Shown: piece by piece, positions 51,323 through 63,039 of the stretch
Layout of the letters: each line of letters starts with the position of its first letter
How positions within the stretch are numbered: the stretch's first letter is position 1
Assembly: GCA_026686845.1 (NCBI GenBank)
Contig: JAIVEN010000020.1
Location: 2,507,501 to 2,571,500 of the forward strand
From: Adenanthera pavonina
Taxonomy: Eukaryota > Streptophyta > Magnoliopsida > Fabales > Fabaceae
Length of the DNA: 64,000 nt
Reading direction: 5' to 3'
The notes under the pieces: model-generated
Databases searched by the model: none
Told to the model about the DNA's origin: nothing
What the model saw: the letters and a program-made list of their open reading frames with translations, nothing else
Translations under genes and position numbers: made by a program

Positions 51323-51713
51323 ATGGATTCCCAGAGCAGTCCATCATCATCACCTTCTTCTAAGAGGGCCTGGAAATATGATGTGGCTCTAAGTTACTAT
51401 TCTCCGGACACTCACATGTTTTTTGCAGGGCTTTGAAAGCTCTAGAACAAGAAGATTTAAGAATCAGCAGGACCTGGAGTGACCCATTAGAAATGATTGA
51501 AGAATCCCAGATTTATATGGTTGTCTTCTTACAAAGATATGCTGCCTCAACAGATTGCTTGAGGGAACTGGCAATAATCTTTGAGTGCATGAAGGCACCT
51601 AGGCACACTTTTCTGCCAATTTTCTTCAGGGTCGATCCGTCTGATGTGAGAACATGGCTAGCTCCGTGCAACACATTACGGAACCAACACCAAGATTTGG
51701 TCATACAACATGG
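51323..51713 (+). pseudogene. TIR-domain exon, frameshifted (cluster copy 1)
   Basis: It starts MDSQSSPSSSPSSKRAWKYD and continues as a TIR domain, the N-terminal signalling and NAD-cleaving module of plant TNL immune receptors. After 'HMFFAGL' at about 51433 a stop appears. The match continues in another frame with 'KALEQEDLRISR', 'IEESQIYMVVF', 'YAASTDCLRELA' and 'FLPIFFRVDPSDVR', ending at a good donor (GTAAGT at 51714). The frame change inside the exon breaks the protein. The usual TIR opening YDVFLSF is YDVALSY here. A second exon (52471-52516) soon stops. No NB-ARC or LRR part follows. It is about 75-80% alike to the copy at 57012 by eye. Confidence 0.75.
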
Positions 51714-52470
51714 GTAAGTAATGTTTTATAAGTTTATATGTTGTTGGCTATGAATCTAATGATTCAGATCTCATCATCTTTTTCTCCTCATGATTCAACA
51801 GATTCATCTTTAAAACATTTTTCTTATATGTTTAATCAAATTTCTTCGATTTGAAAGAATTTTATTAATTTTAATCTTCATTTGAGTTTCATTTGTTTTC
51901 ATTATTAAATTTCAAATTTTTAAATAGATTATGGGATGAGTTAATACAGAAAGAAGTCTCACATTAGATAAAGTTGAGTTAAAGAAGAGGTATATATGTG
52001 AAAAGATCAATAATCTTAATGCCTTAATTAAGGTTTTAGTTTAAATGTGTCTATAAGTCAATAAATGATGGAATTACAATATATTTTTAACAAAAATATA
52101 ATGAATAGAAAATGGGGGATGGGGGATTGGAGAACTAAATAACTTCTTCATATGACGTAGGAATAACAGTGATGCTTATGATTTCCCCTTGAGAAGGAGG
52201 AGATTATGCTTTCCTGATGAAAATGATCCGTAAATTCTTGTTTAGTTGTATCTCGTGCTTAATGAGAGATGTGACTCTCTGTCTACCAGAGTGTTACCTG
52301 TAGAAATGTACCATTTGAGCCAAAATAATTGAATTGAAATATACATATTTAACTTGGCCCAAAACTATGCATATTCAACCTTTATATCATTTGATGGTGG
52401 GAGCAAATTGTAGTTGCTTGCATTACAATAGCGTTGTTAATTTTTCCTTTTTCTTGTTTCTGTTCATTAG

Positions 52471-52516
52471 GGAAGATGGGAGAGACGAGTTACTGGCAAA
52501 ATTGTTGCGGAGGTAA
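52471..52516 (+). pseudogene. Second exon remnant of TIR copy 1
   Basis: After 'TTCATTAG' it aligns at DNA level with 60837-60908 ('GACGAGTTACTGG' against 'AACGAGTTATTGG'), but carries two extra bases and stops early. Beyond the stop the match continues to 'GGCCAATGAAAAAGATACG' at about 52530-52550. Confidence 0.6.
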
Positions 52517-52766
52517 AAAATTATTTTGGCCAATGAAAAAGATACGTTAAGTTACATTCTTTTTGCGGTTTATATTTTGTTTGATATGAAATATTATTAT
52601 TCTAATCAGCTTTCTCGGTGTTCATGCTTGAATCGATCAAACTCTTGATATAGGTTTCTTAACCCACATTTTCTCTTCTTTTCCAATTTGTCATGTTCAG
52701 ATCTTCCTCTTCTTCACTTCCATTTTCAATTTCAAATCTCTAAACAACTGTGGTTTCAGTTTTGCA

Positions 52767-52900
52767 ATGGATTCTCAGAGCTGTCTATCGTCACCGTCGT
52801 CGTCCAAGTGGCTATGGCCATGGTGTGATGCGTTAGTAAGTTTCAAATTCTGAGGGCACTCGCTCTTTTGTTCAATTTCTTTCGCGTACTCTAAACAGAA
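52767..52900 (+). pseudogene. TIR N-terminal stub (cluster copy 3)
   Basis: It starts MDSQSCLSSPSSSKWLW, the same opening as the other two copies. It reads 'DALVSFKF', then in another frame 'EGTRSFVQFLS', matching the start of a TIR domain (VSFRGEDTR type). Nothing further is recognisable. It is a truncated, frameshifted copy. Confidence 0.55.
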
Positions 52901-53599
52901 AGGGTTTCTATCTAATTTGTATTGAGAAATGATATTATCCTGTATATATTCATAGTGATAATGATAATGTCACATCATTTTCTAATCTCGATCTTGTTCT
53001 TTATGCCATGTCCCTTTTGTACTCTTCATTTTCTCCTTTTATACAACTTTACTATCTAAACTTGTTCAATGCCTGAACATTTGTCTTTGCTATAGAAAAC
53101 TTAATTTAATTTGTATTTTATAATTCGGCACAAAGAATGGTTCAGTACCATAGTATCTATAGTCTATCATATATACCTGGGAGGTTGAAGAAATACGGGG
53201 TAGGTCAGGCTTGATGCTCATCTTTTGCTCTCCAGCATCTCCAATTGATCCGTGCAACTGTGACGCTTGAGAATCTTTTTCAAAGTATAACTTGCATTAC
53301 TCAAAAAGAATAAAAGAAACACAAAAAAAAAAAAAGAAGTCAAGTGCAACGAAAGATATTATACAGGTCTATGTATTAAATTGGAAATCCTTTATTTTGA
53401 AACAAAAATTTCCAAGTAGTAATAATTTTTCGGGGTATAATTATATATGCCTAAAATTTATTCTCTTGTGTTTCCCTTTTGTTGAAGGATTATGAAGGAT
53501 TTAATCAATCTGCTGAGGGTATAATTATATATGCGTAAAATTTATTCTCTTGTGAAACAAAAAAAAAGGGTTTTCCTTTTGTTTTCTTTATTTAGTTGT

Positions 53600-54440
53600 G
53601 TTGTCAGTAAAGTGCCACTTGTTTGGTTGTGTAATACTATATTTATACTAGTGTATATGTGTATCCTAGGGCCTAGGGCATGATTGGTGTATGACCCCCT
53701 TTTTATTCGCTTGTGCTTATGTTTGGTCCTCTTGTGTGTTGTTGGCCCTATGGATATGCTTAAAGTATGATGATTGTCGATTATGTCTTATGCATGGTAT
53801 TCGCCATTTCAAATCCTGGGTTTGGTTGAATTGGATTTGAGATTGGTGACTCTAAGTCCCTTTGGGCATATATGTCTTGATTATGAGCCTGATATGACTA
53901 TTAGGTCCTTGATGTGCAAAATAGACATATGGCATGTTAGTTTGATTTGGAGTCAAAACTTGAGGGAATGGTTTCTTTGGGATAAAATCTCATTGAATAG
54001 GTTTCTTATGTTTTGTGTAACCTGTTAGAATGATCTTGGGCCACCAATGGACCATTTTGGCAAATCAGGTTGTTTGGTTGTTAGATATAGTTAAAAGTGA
54101 CTAATTTGATATCAGATATTCAAAATCTCCATATAGAAGTGTTTTGAGATGTGATTAGTGTTTATGGTTAGAATGAGATTAAAGTGACTTATAAGCTTTG
54201 AAATCTAGTCAATCGGAAGTCAGAACGTGAAGTTATACATGTTAAAAGTTCTTTGGGTGCATAAGTAAACTACCAATGCAATTTCTGTCATTAGTGCCGT
54301 GACGTCATGTGTCTTGGGTTCCATCCTTTTTTTCCTCTAGGAACTTCCTTTGCCATAGTGCCACAAGGCATGGCCACAGCACCACTTTGTCACTTGGCCT
54401 TCTCTCCCCTTTTTATGTGTATTTTTGGGTATGTATAGTC
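53600..54440. repeat. Probable retroelement non-coding segment
   Basis: A less AT-rich block with 'TGCCGTGACGTCATG' and 'GTGCCACAAGGCATGGCC' near 54294-54376. It contains an 84-codon frame (53774-54028) with no homology I recognise. In style it resembles the blocks at 2.5-3.8 and 49.3-50.6 kb. Confidence 0.3.
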
Positions 54441-54579
54441 ATGTTAAAGTTACAACCCTAATTTTCCCATATTCAGAAAGTACCTTTGTTAATTTAGTAA
54501 ATGTGAAGTTGCTTGCTCCACACCTGTATAAATAATTAGTTTTCTTATTTTGTTTTCTTTTTAAATTTTCTCTTCTTCA

Positions 54580-55615
54580 AGAGTAATGGTGTGTGACAAG
54601 TTAGGGCTTGTTTAGTTTTTAATTTTGTAAAAGTAAATTACAATAAATGAAATTTGTAAAAATGAAATTTAAATAAAATAAATTTATTATAAATTGTTAT
54701 GTTTAAATATTCTTTTTGTAAAAGTTAGTTTGACAAAAAAATCTGTTTGAATAATAATAGTTAAAAATACTTTTAAATATATAATATAAAATTAGTATTT
54801 CTCTTTTTTTTTTAAGTATGGTTTTGTTAACAAAAAATAACTTTTTCCTTATTTTTTAAAAGTATAATTTAATCCACTTTTTATTTTTTGAAAAGACATT
54901 TTGTAAATTGACAGACATCATCCTCTTGTTAAAAACCATAATTTGAAACTAACATAATTTAAAACTATGGTTTGGATTAAAAAAGACAAACCAGATAGGC
55001 TTAATGGTCACATGCAGAAGGTGTCAGAAAGAAAGAATAATAAGATTGGGTTCTCCAGCAGCAAGAGAGGCGTGGGCCCGACTTGATAAAATGGGGGCCT
55101 ACCCAAGATTCGGGAAACACACACACACACATATATATATACCTTTGTTTCAAAATATAAAAAATTATTTTTTAAAGAATTAAAGTTTTAAAGTTAGATG
55201 GAATATTAGAAAGTAAGAATAACGATTGATGTAATGAATAATAATTTTAATTTGTAATTCCAACTTTGCCATTTATCCCATTTGTAACTTTATGATTTTT
55301 CCTTCCCTTGGCATCAAATATCTTTTTTCTTTTTTGCTAACCATAAATATCAATATTACCAAATCAATACATTTCAAAATTTTTAACTTCGTAAAATTTT
55401 TCCCTTATGCATAATCTTTTATTTTAAGTGGAAAACTATTTTTTAAAAACAAAACATTTAATAAATCCTATTAGAATTACCCGTTAAAACTGATTACCAT
55501 CTCAATAACCAAAACTATTTTGACTTTGGGGCAAAAGTTTAAAACTTTTTCACAAAAAAGGGTGGGCTATATGGGTCAATCTATTGCTGATGACAGTTAC
55601 CACAATCGTGAATTG
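54580..55615. other. AT-rich intergenic sequence
   Basis: Simple A/T runs and an (AC)n(AT)n tract at about 55120-55140. A possible MITE edge ('TTTGTTTCAAAATATAAA') is near 55145. No gene. Confidence 0.4.
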
Positions 55616-55622
55616 TAAAATA

Positions 55623-55915
55623 CTACTTCGTCCAGTTCATTTATAAAAAAAAAATACCTCAATTTATTAAGGAATGGAGTTGAAGTTAGTTATAGATAAT
55701 TAATTTATCTTATATTTTTAATTTTTTCTAAAATTATCTGTACTTAATTAATATCTCTCTCAATTTCTTTAAAAAATATCTCTCGTAACTTTCAATAGTA
55801 TTAATGAACGAGAGTAATTTTGGTAAAAAAAATTAATATAACATTAATTCTTTTTTTTTATAAATAGAATTATTAAAAAGAAAAAAATTTTCCTTATGAA
55901 TAAAATTGGCGAGAG
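55623..55915. mobile_element. Stowaway-like MITE, diverged
   Basis: A 293-bp element flanked by TA (55621-55622 and 55916-55917). The left end CTACTTCGTCCAGTTCATT is imperfectly inverted with the right end ATAAAATTGGCGAGAG. Confidence 0.6.
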
Positions 55916-55929
55916 TATCTTTCTCCTTC

Positions 55930-56990
55930 TAGGACTAAGAAATATAGTAATCAAAATGTCTCTCAGATTTTTTGAATGTAGTAATCAAAATGTCTCTTAG
56001 ATTTTTTGAACCATTGTGGTATCAAATTATTATTTTTAGTTGTAATTTAATCATGCAAATGTTTTATTTCTCATATTACATGGCTTTGGAAATTTTTAAA
56101 TTTATGGATTGGTATACTATTGATTTCATAATTTTTAAATATTTTACTATTTTAGTAAAATTCACAATAATATATTGTTACTGCTAATTTATTATACTAT
56201 TTCTGAATTTTGAATTAAAATATTAAATTCTTCTCCACATCCATATTAAACATGCATAAATATAATCAATATCATAGGAAAAAATCTAGTTGATATTGAT
56301 TTCTACCAGATTGATGCATTGGAGATCTATATGTAATCATAATACTTTATCTAATCTTAAATATAAGAAAAAATAATTACTTTATATATATAAATATTTT
56401 TAATTGAATGTAGTAAACCACATTTCAATTGTGGTAAATAATATATTTTTTCAAAGACTGTCATCAATTAATGGTCTTTTTTATACATTAAATCAATTAA
56501 TGGCAATTAAAAAATGCAACTTTCTTCAAATTAATAAGGATATTATTGTGATGGTAAAAAAAAAAAGAGGTATTATTAAAATGCTTCATTTACTATACAA
56601 AATATCAACTTTTTATTCTCTCATTCTTTTATTTTAAAATAATTATCACTTTAGAGTTTTTTTTTAAATAATTGTTACTTTATAATTTTTAAAAAATATT
56701 AATTATAATTGGACAAATTTATCTTTCAATAATAATAAAAAATATTAAAAAAATGTTACATAATTAATAAAGATATAATAGTAAAATATAATAATTTTAT
56801 TAATTTTCAGATTATTTAGTAATTTTGGGTGAAAATTGTTTCAACGGATGATGCAAGGTTGTATAATTATGCTTCCGGGAGACGGCCCACAAAATTGTCA
56901 GTTGTTGAACAACCCAATTTTTATCCGTGTTACCGATTGTGTCATATGTAGACCAGCATTGACGTAAGTGATAGTTAGAATATCTCCAGG
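55930..56990. other. AT-rich sequence upstream of TIR copy 2
   Basis: It contains a short direct repeat ('AGTAATCAAAATGTCTCT' at about 55946 and 55980). No gene supported. Confidence 0.4.
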
Positions 56991-57011
56991 TAACACTGGC
57001 TGCGGCTTTCA

Positions 57012-57409
57012 ATGGATTTTCAGAGCAGTCTTCCATTATCATCATCTTCTTCTTTTAAGACGATCTGGAAATATCATGTGGCTGTCAGTTACTGTTTTGA
57101 GCAAAGTTGCAAGTTTGTTGGATTGCTCTCCGATTCTCTAGAAACAGAGGGTTTAAGAACCCGCTGGAGGTGGTATGATCCATTCGAAATAATTGAAGAG
57201 TCCCGAATTTATATGGTTGTCTTCTCAAAAGGATATGCTGCCTCAACAGATTGCTTGAGGGAACTGGCAAAAATCTTTGAGTGCATGAAGGTACCGGGAC
57301 ACAATTTTCTGCCAATTTTCCACCAGGTCGATCCCTCTCAAGTAAAAAGATGGCTGTCTCTGGGTCAGACGCTATTGAACCAACGTCAAGACTTGGTCAT
57401 ACGACATAG
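57012..57409 (+). CDS. TIR-domain exon, open (cluster copy 2)
   Basis: An uninterrupted exon of 132 full codons. It starts MDFQSSLPLSSSSSFKTIW, then carries a TIR domain through 'IIEESRIYMVVFSKGYAAS', 'DCLRELAKIFECMK' and 'FLPIFHQVDPSQVKRW', ending at a GT donor (57410) in phase 2. It lacks the usual YDVFLSF opening (KYHVAVSYCF), and the DTR motif is replaced by EQSCK. The Glu of plant TIR NADases may correspond to the Glu in 'DCLREL', but I cannot align it with certainty. A matching second exon lies at 60837, and the intron between holds a Copia remnant. No NB-ARC or LRR follows within the window, so at most a TIR-only protein is possible. Confidence 0.65.
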
Positions 57410-57790
57410 GTAATTAAGCAATCATACGACTATAGTATCTTATTCTTCTCATCTCATAATTTTTGTTGTTTAACGAATTCGTCAAATTAAATCCCTCACA
57501 ATATTTGATGGGATCCGCGATTAATAGACACAAGGGGAACAAAAGATTATTTCTTTAAAACCTTTCTCTAATATGTTCACTCAAAATTTCTTCCAATTGA
57601 TAGAAATTCTCATTTAATAATAATTTATTCTTTTATTTTTGTTGTTGTTGTATTTTCTTCTATTTCTATTTCGAACTTTTAGGGAAAGCATGTACTCAAC
57701 GCAATTGCAAATTAACAAGGGTTCTTTGGTTTAATAAATTTAACTTTGCCTGTGTTGACATATAGAGTAAACAGCATTTGAAAGGATCTG

Positions 57791-58078
57791 TGATATATTA
57801 TTGATTGAAGGAAACTACACAGAGGAACAGGGAGGGAGGAGATTACTTGACAGATTGAGGAATAAGAGAGAGATTAATGCATTTGTGAGGGAGATCAGAA
57901 CTCAGACTAAAGAATTCCAAGGAATGGCTCGAGCCTCTCTCTATAACCTGACTGACCTACAACCAGTGATATATCACACGCAGAGGAAGACTGATAGGAC
58001 TAAACTAATTACAAACATCTGACTTATAAATTCTAACGGCAGTGCAACTGTCATAACTGTCACTCACTCTCAGTACTA
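57791..58078 (-). repeat. Long terminal repeat of the Copia remnant (3' LTR)
   Basis: Next to a purine tract (AACTTGAGGGG on the minus strand, 58079-58090) lies a ~288-bp block ending ...TATATCA on the minus strand. Its position after the RNase H end fits a 3' LTR. The other LTR is missing, so the boundaries are estimates. Confidence 0.5.
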
Positions 58079-60285
58079 CCCCTCAAGTTTATGTTGCCCA
58101 ACTTGCACGGGAAACTCTCGTGAAGCTGCCTCCCTTGTGATTTTGTTAATATGTCTGCTTGCTGATCCATTATTCTAACATGCTGTAGCTTGATTATTCC
58201 CTTTTGCAATTTTTCTCTCGTGATATTACAATTTATCTCAATATGCTTTGTCCTTTCATGAAACACAAGGTTGGTAGCTATGTGAATCGCAGCTATACTG
58301 TCACAAGTAACCCTCACCGGCTGTAGTCATCCACCTTTAAGTCTTTCAACAGTACCAAAACCCATATAAACTGCTGCAACAAGCGCTTGGTATTCTGCCT
58401 CAGTTGATGCCCTGGAAATTGTGGGTTGCTTCTTGGTCTTCCATGAGATCGGTGACATTCCTAGCTTAATCAAGTAGCCAGTAACTGACCTTCTTGTAGA
58501 CAAGTGTGATGCCCAGTCCGAATCACAGAAATAGTGGAGCTCAAACTTACTTGTTGACGTAAGCAATATTCACACTCCAGTTCTGCCCTTTTACCTAACT
58601 ACTTTAATGGCTGCTTGCATATGAGATTGTTTTGGGGCACTTATATATTGGCTTAGTGTTTGAACAGCAAATGATTTGTCAATCCTGGTCATAGTTAAAT
58701 AGATCAATCTGCCAATGGGTCTTCTATATTTTCCTGGGTCTTCCAATATTTTATCCTCAGAGTCTCATCCTTCCTCATGCGTGGTGAGCTTCTTATTCTG
58801 ATCCAATGGAACTGCTCTAGGCTTTGCTGCACCCAACCACATATCTATGGTTAAATCTAAGGCATACTTCCTTTGATTCAGCACGATCCCTTCATCTGAC
58901 TTAGCTACCTCCAGTCCAGGGAAGTACTTAAACAACCCCAAGTCTTTTATTTTAAATCTCGTGTAGGAACAGCTTCATATTCTTGATTCCTTCTTCATCA
59001 CTTCTGGTAATGATGTGGTCAATAACATGCTCCAACAAAATCACCATTCCACTGCTACTATTTCTTAATTATGAACAAGGAATAATCATACCAATTCTAC
59101 TCATTGGTTAGTGCCTCAATCAGTTTTGCATTCCATTGCCTCGACATTTGTTTTAAGCCATAGAGCAAATTCAATCAGCACACTTGATTCTCCCTTTTGC
59201 TACTGAATCCCTCTGGCATGAGCACGTTTCTTCATTGAGATCTCCTTGTAAAAGTACATTGTGCAGGTCCATTTGAAACAAGGGCCATCCATTGATTACT
59301 CCTAAGCTAAGGACTACTCGTACTATCACCATCTTCACAATTGGAGAGAAGGTATCATGATAGTCTATACCCTCCCTTTAACTGTATCTTTTAGCTACCT
59401 ATCGTGCCTTGAATCTTTCTACACTTCCATGTGCATTGTATTTCACGTTGTACATCCACTAGCACCCAATGGTCTTCTTTCCATGAGGAAGTTAAACAAT
59501 GTCCCAGGTTCTATTAGCTTCTAACGCTTCAATTTCTACCTTCATAGCCTCAACCCACCTGTCATCCTTTCTAGCTTCCTCATATGAAGCAGGCTCAATA
59601 GTTGCATCAATGGATGAGAAAGAACATTTATTTGATGATGAGACTGCATGATATGAAACATGCTTTTCCATTGGATAAAGGCACAGAGAAAGCATACCGT
59701 CATGTCCATCAGTGGTTGATTGAGAGTTCATGGTAGGAAAGATGTAGTCTTTTGACCAAATAGGAGGCCTTCTACTTCTCATTGTTCCCTCTTTCAGTTG
59801 CTGCTGCTGAGCGGTGATATCTTCCTCTGGTGCTGTGTTTTCAGTAGGTGTGTGATTACTTTGATTATTTGTTATGTTAATTGCTCTTCCTCATATACAA
59901 ATGGATCAATTACTGATGTTCTAGCATTGCTATGCTCACATTGTTGACTGTCTTTAAAAGGGAATTTGTTCTCTATAAACCTGACATTCCTACTGATGGT
60001 TATATTCTGTCTTTAGATTTAGAATGACATATCCCTTTTGTGTGTTTGCATACCCCAACGTACACATGGATTTGCTCTGTCACTGAATTTATCACTTATA
60101 TTCATATTTGTAGCAAATACAAGACATCCAAGCACCTATAAATGGTCTACCGTAAGAGCTTTTCCATATAGTATCTCAAATGGAGTTTTGAACTTTAAAC
60201 TCTTGGCGGGAGTTCTATTGATAATGAAAGCTTTTTTCACACATTCCCCCTAATACTTTATTAGAACATGTGATCGAAACATTGA

Positions 60286-60399
60286 ACTCCTAGCAACTTG
60301 TAATAGATGTTCCACTACTCCATTTTGTTGAGGGGTATATGGACTCCTAGCAACTTGTAATAGATGTTCCACTACTCCATTTTGTTGAGGGGTATATGG
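60286..60399. repeat. 57-bp perfect tandem duplication within Copia integrase
   Basis: Units at 60286 and 60343, starting ACTCCTAGCAACTTGTAATA, are identical by eye. The duplication repeats the 'PQQNGVVEHLLQVARS' segment in frame (19 codons). Confidence 0.9.
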
Positions 60400-60400
60400 A

Positions 60401-60836
60401 CGTGATACCCCCGCTGCCCACCTAGGTCACCAGCACTCACTACTTGCTTGCCTCTATCACCCTACCAGCACCCATTTTACTCACTCACACACTCTGACAA
60501 GTCAGACAGAAATCGTTAGGCCAGCTTCTTACCATTTTTCCCTTTACCATCCAACTCCTCTTGTCCCTTTCTCTCTTGGGCTGGGCCTCCTTTCTTCCTG
60601 TTCTTCCTTTGATAAACTCTCCCCCACCTTTTGTTAAGCCCATCAAAGACTAATTATAGGGAAGTATCTTTTGAGCCAATAATCAAACTGAAACTTGATT
60701 AAACTTTTTATATATATTTTTTCCTTTTTACCAGATTAAACTTTATATGTTTGACAGGGAATGAACCCTGTAGTTGCGTACCCACTTATGTGCATAAAAG
60801 TTCTGTTCATTAGTTCTGTTCTTTTTCTTCATTTAG
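60401..60836. other. Intron sequence, C-rich block of unknown origin
   Basis: A C/T-rich block (60405-60640) with 'GGGCTGGGCC' follows the Copia edge, then AT-rich intron sequence. It may be part of another retroelement. Confidence 0.35.
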
Positions 60837-60908
60837 AGGGGATCAGCAACGAGTTATTGGTGAAATTGTTATGGAGGCAAAAAAAATGTTGGCCAATGAA
60901 AAGGATAC
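60837..60908 (+). CDS. Second exon of TIR copy 2
   Basis: After the acceptor ATTTAG the frame continues in phase from 57409: 'RGDQQRVIGEIVMEAKKML' then 'ANEKDT', ending before GTAAGT (60909). This is the helix region after the TIR core in TNL proteins. No further exon was found before the Gypsy debris at 61.57 kb. Confidence 0.55.
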
Positions 60909-61569
60909 GTAAGTAATATTCTTTTACTTCTTTATATTTAATCTGATATGAAATCTTATTGTTCTTATCACATTTCTCTCTGCATAAACATGGCTAGCAA
61001 ATTGATCAAATCCTTATGGATTTGTATCCTTTCAATTTGTCTCAATTTTAATTTTTAGTCATTAAATTGACCTAACGGTTCATATCGATCTTTTTTTTAT
61101 AGATATGTAATCCAAATAAAATAGGAAAAAAATAATTGCATTTATCTGATTTAGTAAGAAGACCCATATTCGTGTCAAATTTGCATGGATGATAGTAATA
61201 GTGTTAGAATGAGGTCCTTAGCTCTAGATATGTTCCTTAGTTGGTTCTTAAGTACAATTTTCCCTCATTAGTGAAACTTAAGAGTCCCACTTTGAAAAGA
61301 GAACAAGTAGATAAAAAATTATAGACCATCACTTTTTTTCTTTTGGCTAATATATAGATGGTTACTCTTTCTTTTTTGGGTGAAATAAAGAAAGTGTGTT
61401 TTCATGTTAAATCTTACTTTTCTATTTTCATCCTTGTATTTTCTAACAAATAACTCTGTCCGCCTATATATATACATGCATATATTGAAGAACTTTATGA
61501 TAATTACTATTAAGTTCTTTAAATAAAGAAAAAGATAGTACAATTCAAATTTTAAAACTGCGGTGTGCA

Positions 61570-61813
61570 TCTTTGTAGCGTTAAACGGACAGGAACTGTA
61601 TCGGAATATCACCAGGAGTTTGCCAAGAGATCTGAACGTGTAAAAAACTGGCCGGAACATTGCCTCCTAGAAGTCTTTATCAACGGCTTAACAGAGGAAT
61701 TAAAATCTGATGTTTGTATACATAAACCTAGGTCAGTTTATAAGGCAACTAGACTGGCCCTTGAATATGAGACCAAGGCCCAAAATTTACGTGGGCCCAA
61801 AGCAGTGAGTTAG
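61570..61813 (+). mobile_element. Ty3/Gypsy gag fragment
   Basis: An open frame reads 'GTVSEYHQEFAKRSERVKNW', then 'FINGLTEELKSDV' and 'ATRLALEYE', the retrotransposon gag core. It probably belongs to the same Gypsy element as the protease and RT parts downstream. Confidence 0.8.
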
Positions 61814-61906
61814 CCTAGTCAAGGGACAACTTTGACCACTTCATTGATAGCAAGAGACCCACGTGACCCGAAGAGTACATCGTTTCCAATTTCATTGGTA
61901 GAGCTG

Positions 61907-62375
61907 TCAAAATGAGTCAAACCTGATGGGTTGATTCGAAAAGCCCAAGAAATGAGCGGGTTTGGTCTCAATTTTCAGTGCCAATATACAATTTAGGCTT
62001 TTCGGCCCGACTCGTGGCGGGCTGGCTCAAGTGGGCCATGGACTGGCTCGAAAGCCCATTTTTTTTGTTTGTTTTCTCTTTGTTGTTTAAAATATTAAAA
62101 AATACATATTATTTTATTAATTAGTGATATATAAATTATAAAATTTAAATATTATGTTAGCTTTTGATGAATTATGATGATAAGTAGTTGTATTAATTTA
62201 AATAATTATATGAAATTTAAAAAAAAACATGAAAAATATTAAAAAAATAAAAAAACCCGCAGGCCGGCCCGTAGGTACGATCTCACGAGCTCGAACTTGA
62301 GTTTTCAAGTCCATTTGTCAAATTGGACTTTTAGAGACTGGTCAGCCCGATTTGACCTCAATCTAACGGTGACAA
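61907..62375. mobile_element. hAT-type non-autonomous element, ends imperfect
   Basis: It begins TAGAGCTGTCAAAATGAGTC, a common start of plant hAT MITEs. GC-rich 'GGGCTGGCTC' and 'CCCGCAGGCCGGCCCG' subterminal blocks follow around an AT-rich core. The right end near 'CAGCCCGATTTGACCTC' is only loosely inverted and no 8-bp duplication was found. Confidence 0.4.
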
Positions 62376-62503
62376 GTCCCACCAAATTTGGGAAAAAAAC
62401 ACTTTAGGATCCCAAACATAAATAATGAAATTTTAAGATCCCAATTTTGTAATAATCTATAAGTACCCAAGTCCTTTTTAGTGAATATGAAATTGCCAAA
62501 TTT

Positions 62504-62880
62504 CCAAGTGCTTACCACTAAATTTTTAATTGAGCATAACCAAATTCTTAAATGATTGAAACTAATTTTCTAAATGTTTAGATCTAAATTCCCAACTGAG
62601 TATAACTGAATTCCCAAATTAATAAAACGATATTTCTAAATACTTATTACTATATTCTCAACTGAGCATGACTAAATTCTCAAGTATTGACAGCTAAATT
62701 TTCAAGTGCTTATTACTGAATTCTCAAGTCGTTAAAACTATATTTCCAAGTGTTTACTACTATATTTCCAACTAGTGTTGACAATTAAATTTTCAAGTGC
62801 TTATAACTAAATTTCTAACTGAACATAATTGAATTTCAAAGTGATTGGAAATAATTTCTAAGTGTTTAAATCTAAATTTT
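62504..62880. repeat. 22-bp minisatellite, about 17 units
   Basis: Successive 22-bp units fit the consensus YCAAGTGNTTATNACTAAAT plus two bases. Examples start at 62504 (CCAAGTGCTTACCACTAAAT) and then every 22 bp, with one 25-bp and one 21-bp unit near the end. Unit variants (GTGCTTATTA, GAGCATAAC, TGATTGAAA, TGTTTAGATC types) recur in a partly ordered way, hinting at a higher-order period of three to four units. Confidence 0.85.
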
Positions 62881-63039
62881 TAAAGATATTTTTTGTTATT
62901 TAGTAATTTTCATATTTTCTAAAAAAAATTTGGTTATTTCTAGATCTTTACTTAGAGTGTCATTGATTATGTTTAGCATGTAAAGTGTCTTTTTCCCTAC
63001 CAAATTTTCTTTGATGACAACGAGTTCGGCAAGATCTTC

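Larger units (their letters stand above)
57791..60400 (-). mobile_element. Truncated Ty1/Copia retrotransposon in a TIR-gene intron
   Basis: Minus-strand frames follow Copia pol order with many stops. Integrase end: 'PQQNGVVEHLLQVARS' and 'WGECVKKAFIINRTPA' near 60400-60210. Linker and RT entry: 59782-59492, with 'KDDRWVEAMKVEIEALEANR'. RT remnants: 59480-58600. RNase H: 58566-58327 with 'SDWASHLSTRRSVTGY', and 58317-58060 with 'VFHERTKHIEINCN'. Gag, protease and the 5' LTR are gone. It is inactive. Confidence 0.85.

Noticed and set aside
53774..54028. 84-codon frame with Trp-rich product
   Set aside because: No recognised motif, no splice context, and it lies in a block that looks like retroelement non-coding DNA.
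62504..62880. CRISPR-like array
   Set aside because: Units are contiguous 22-bp tandem repeats without spacers, in plant DNA.
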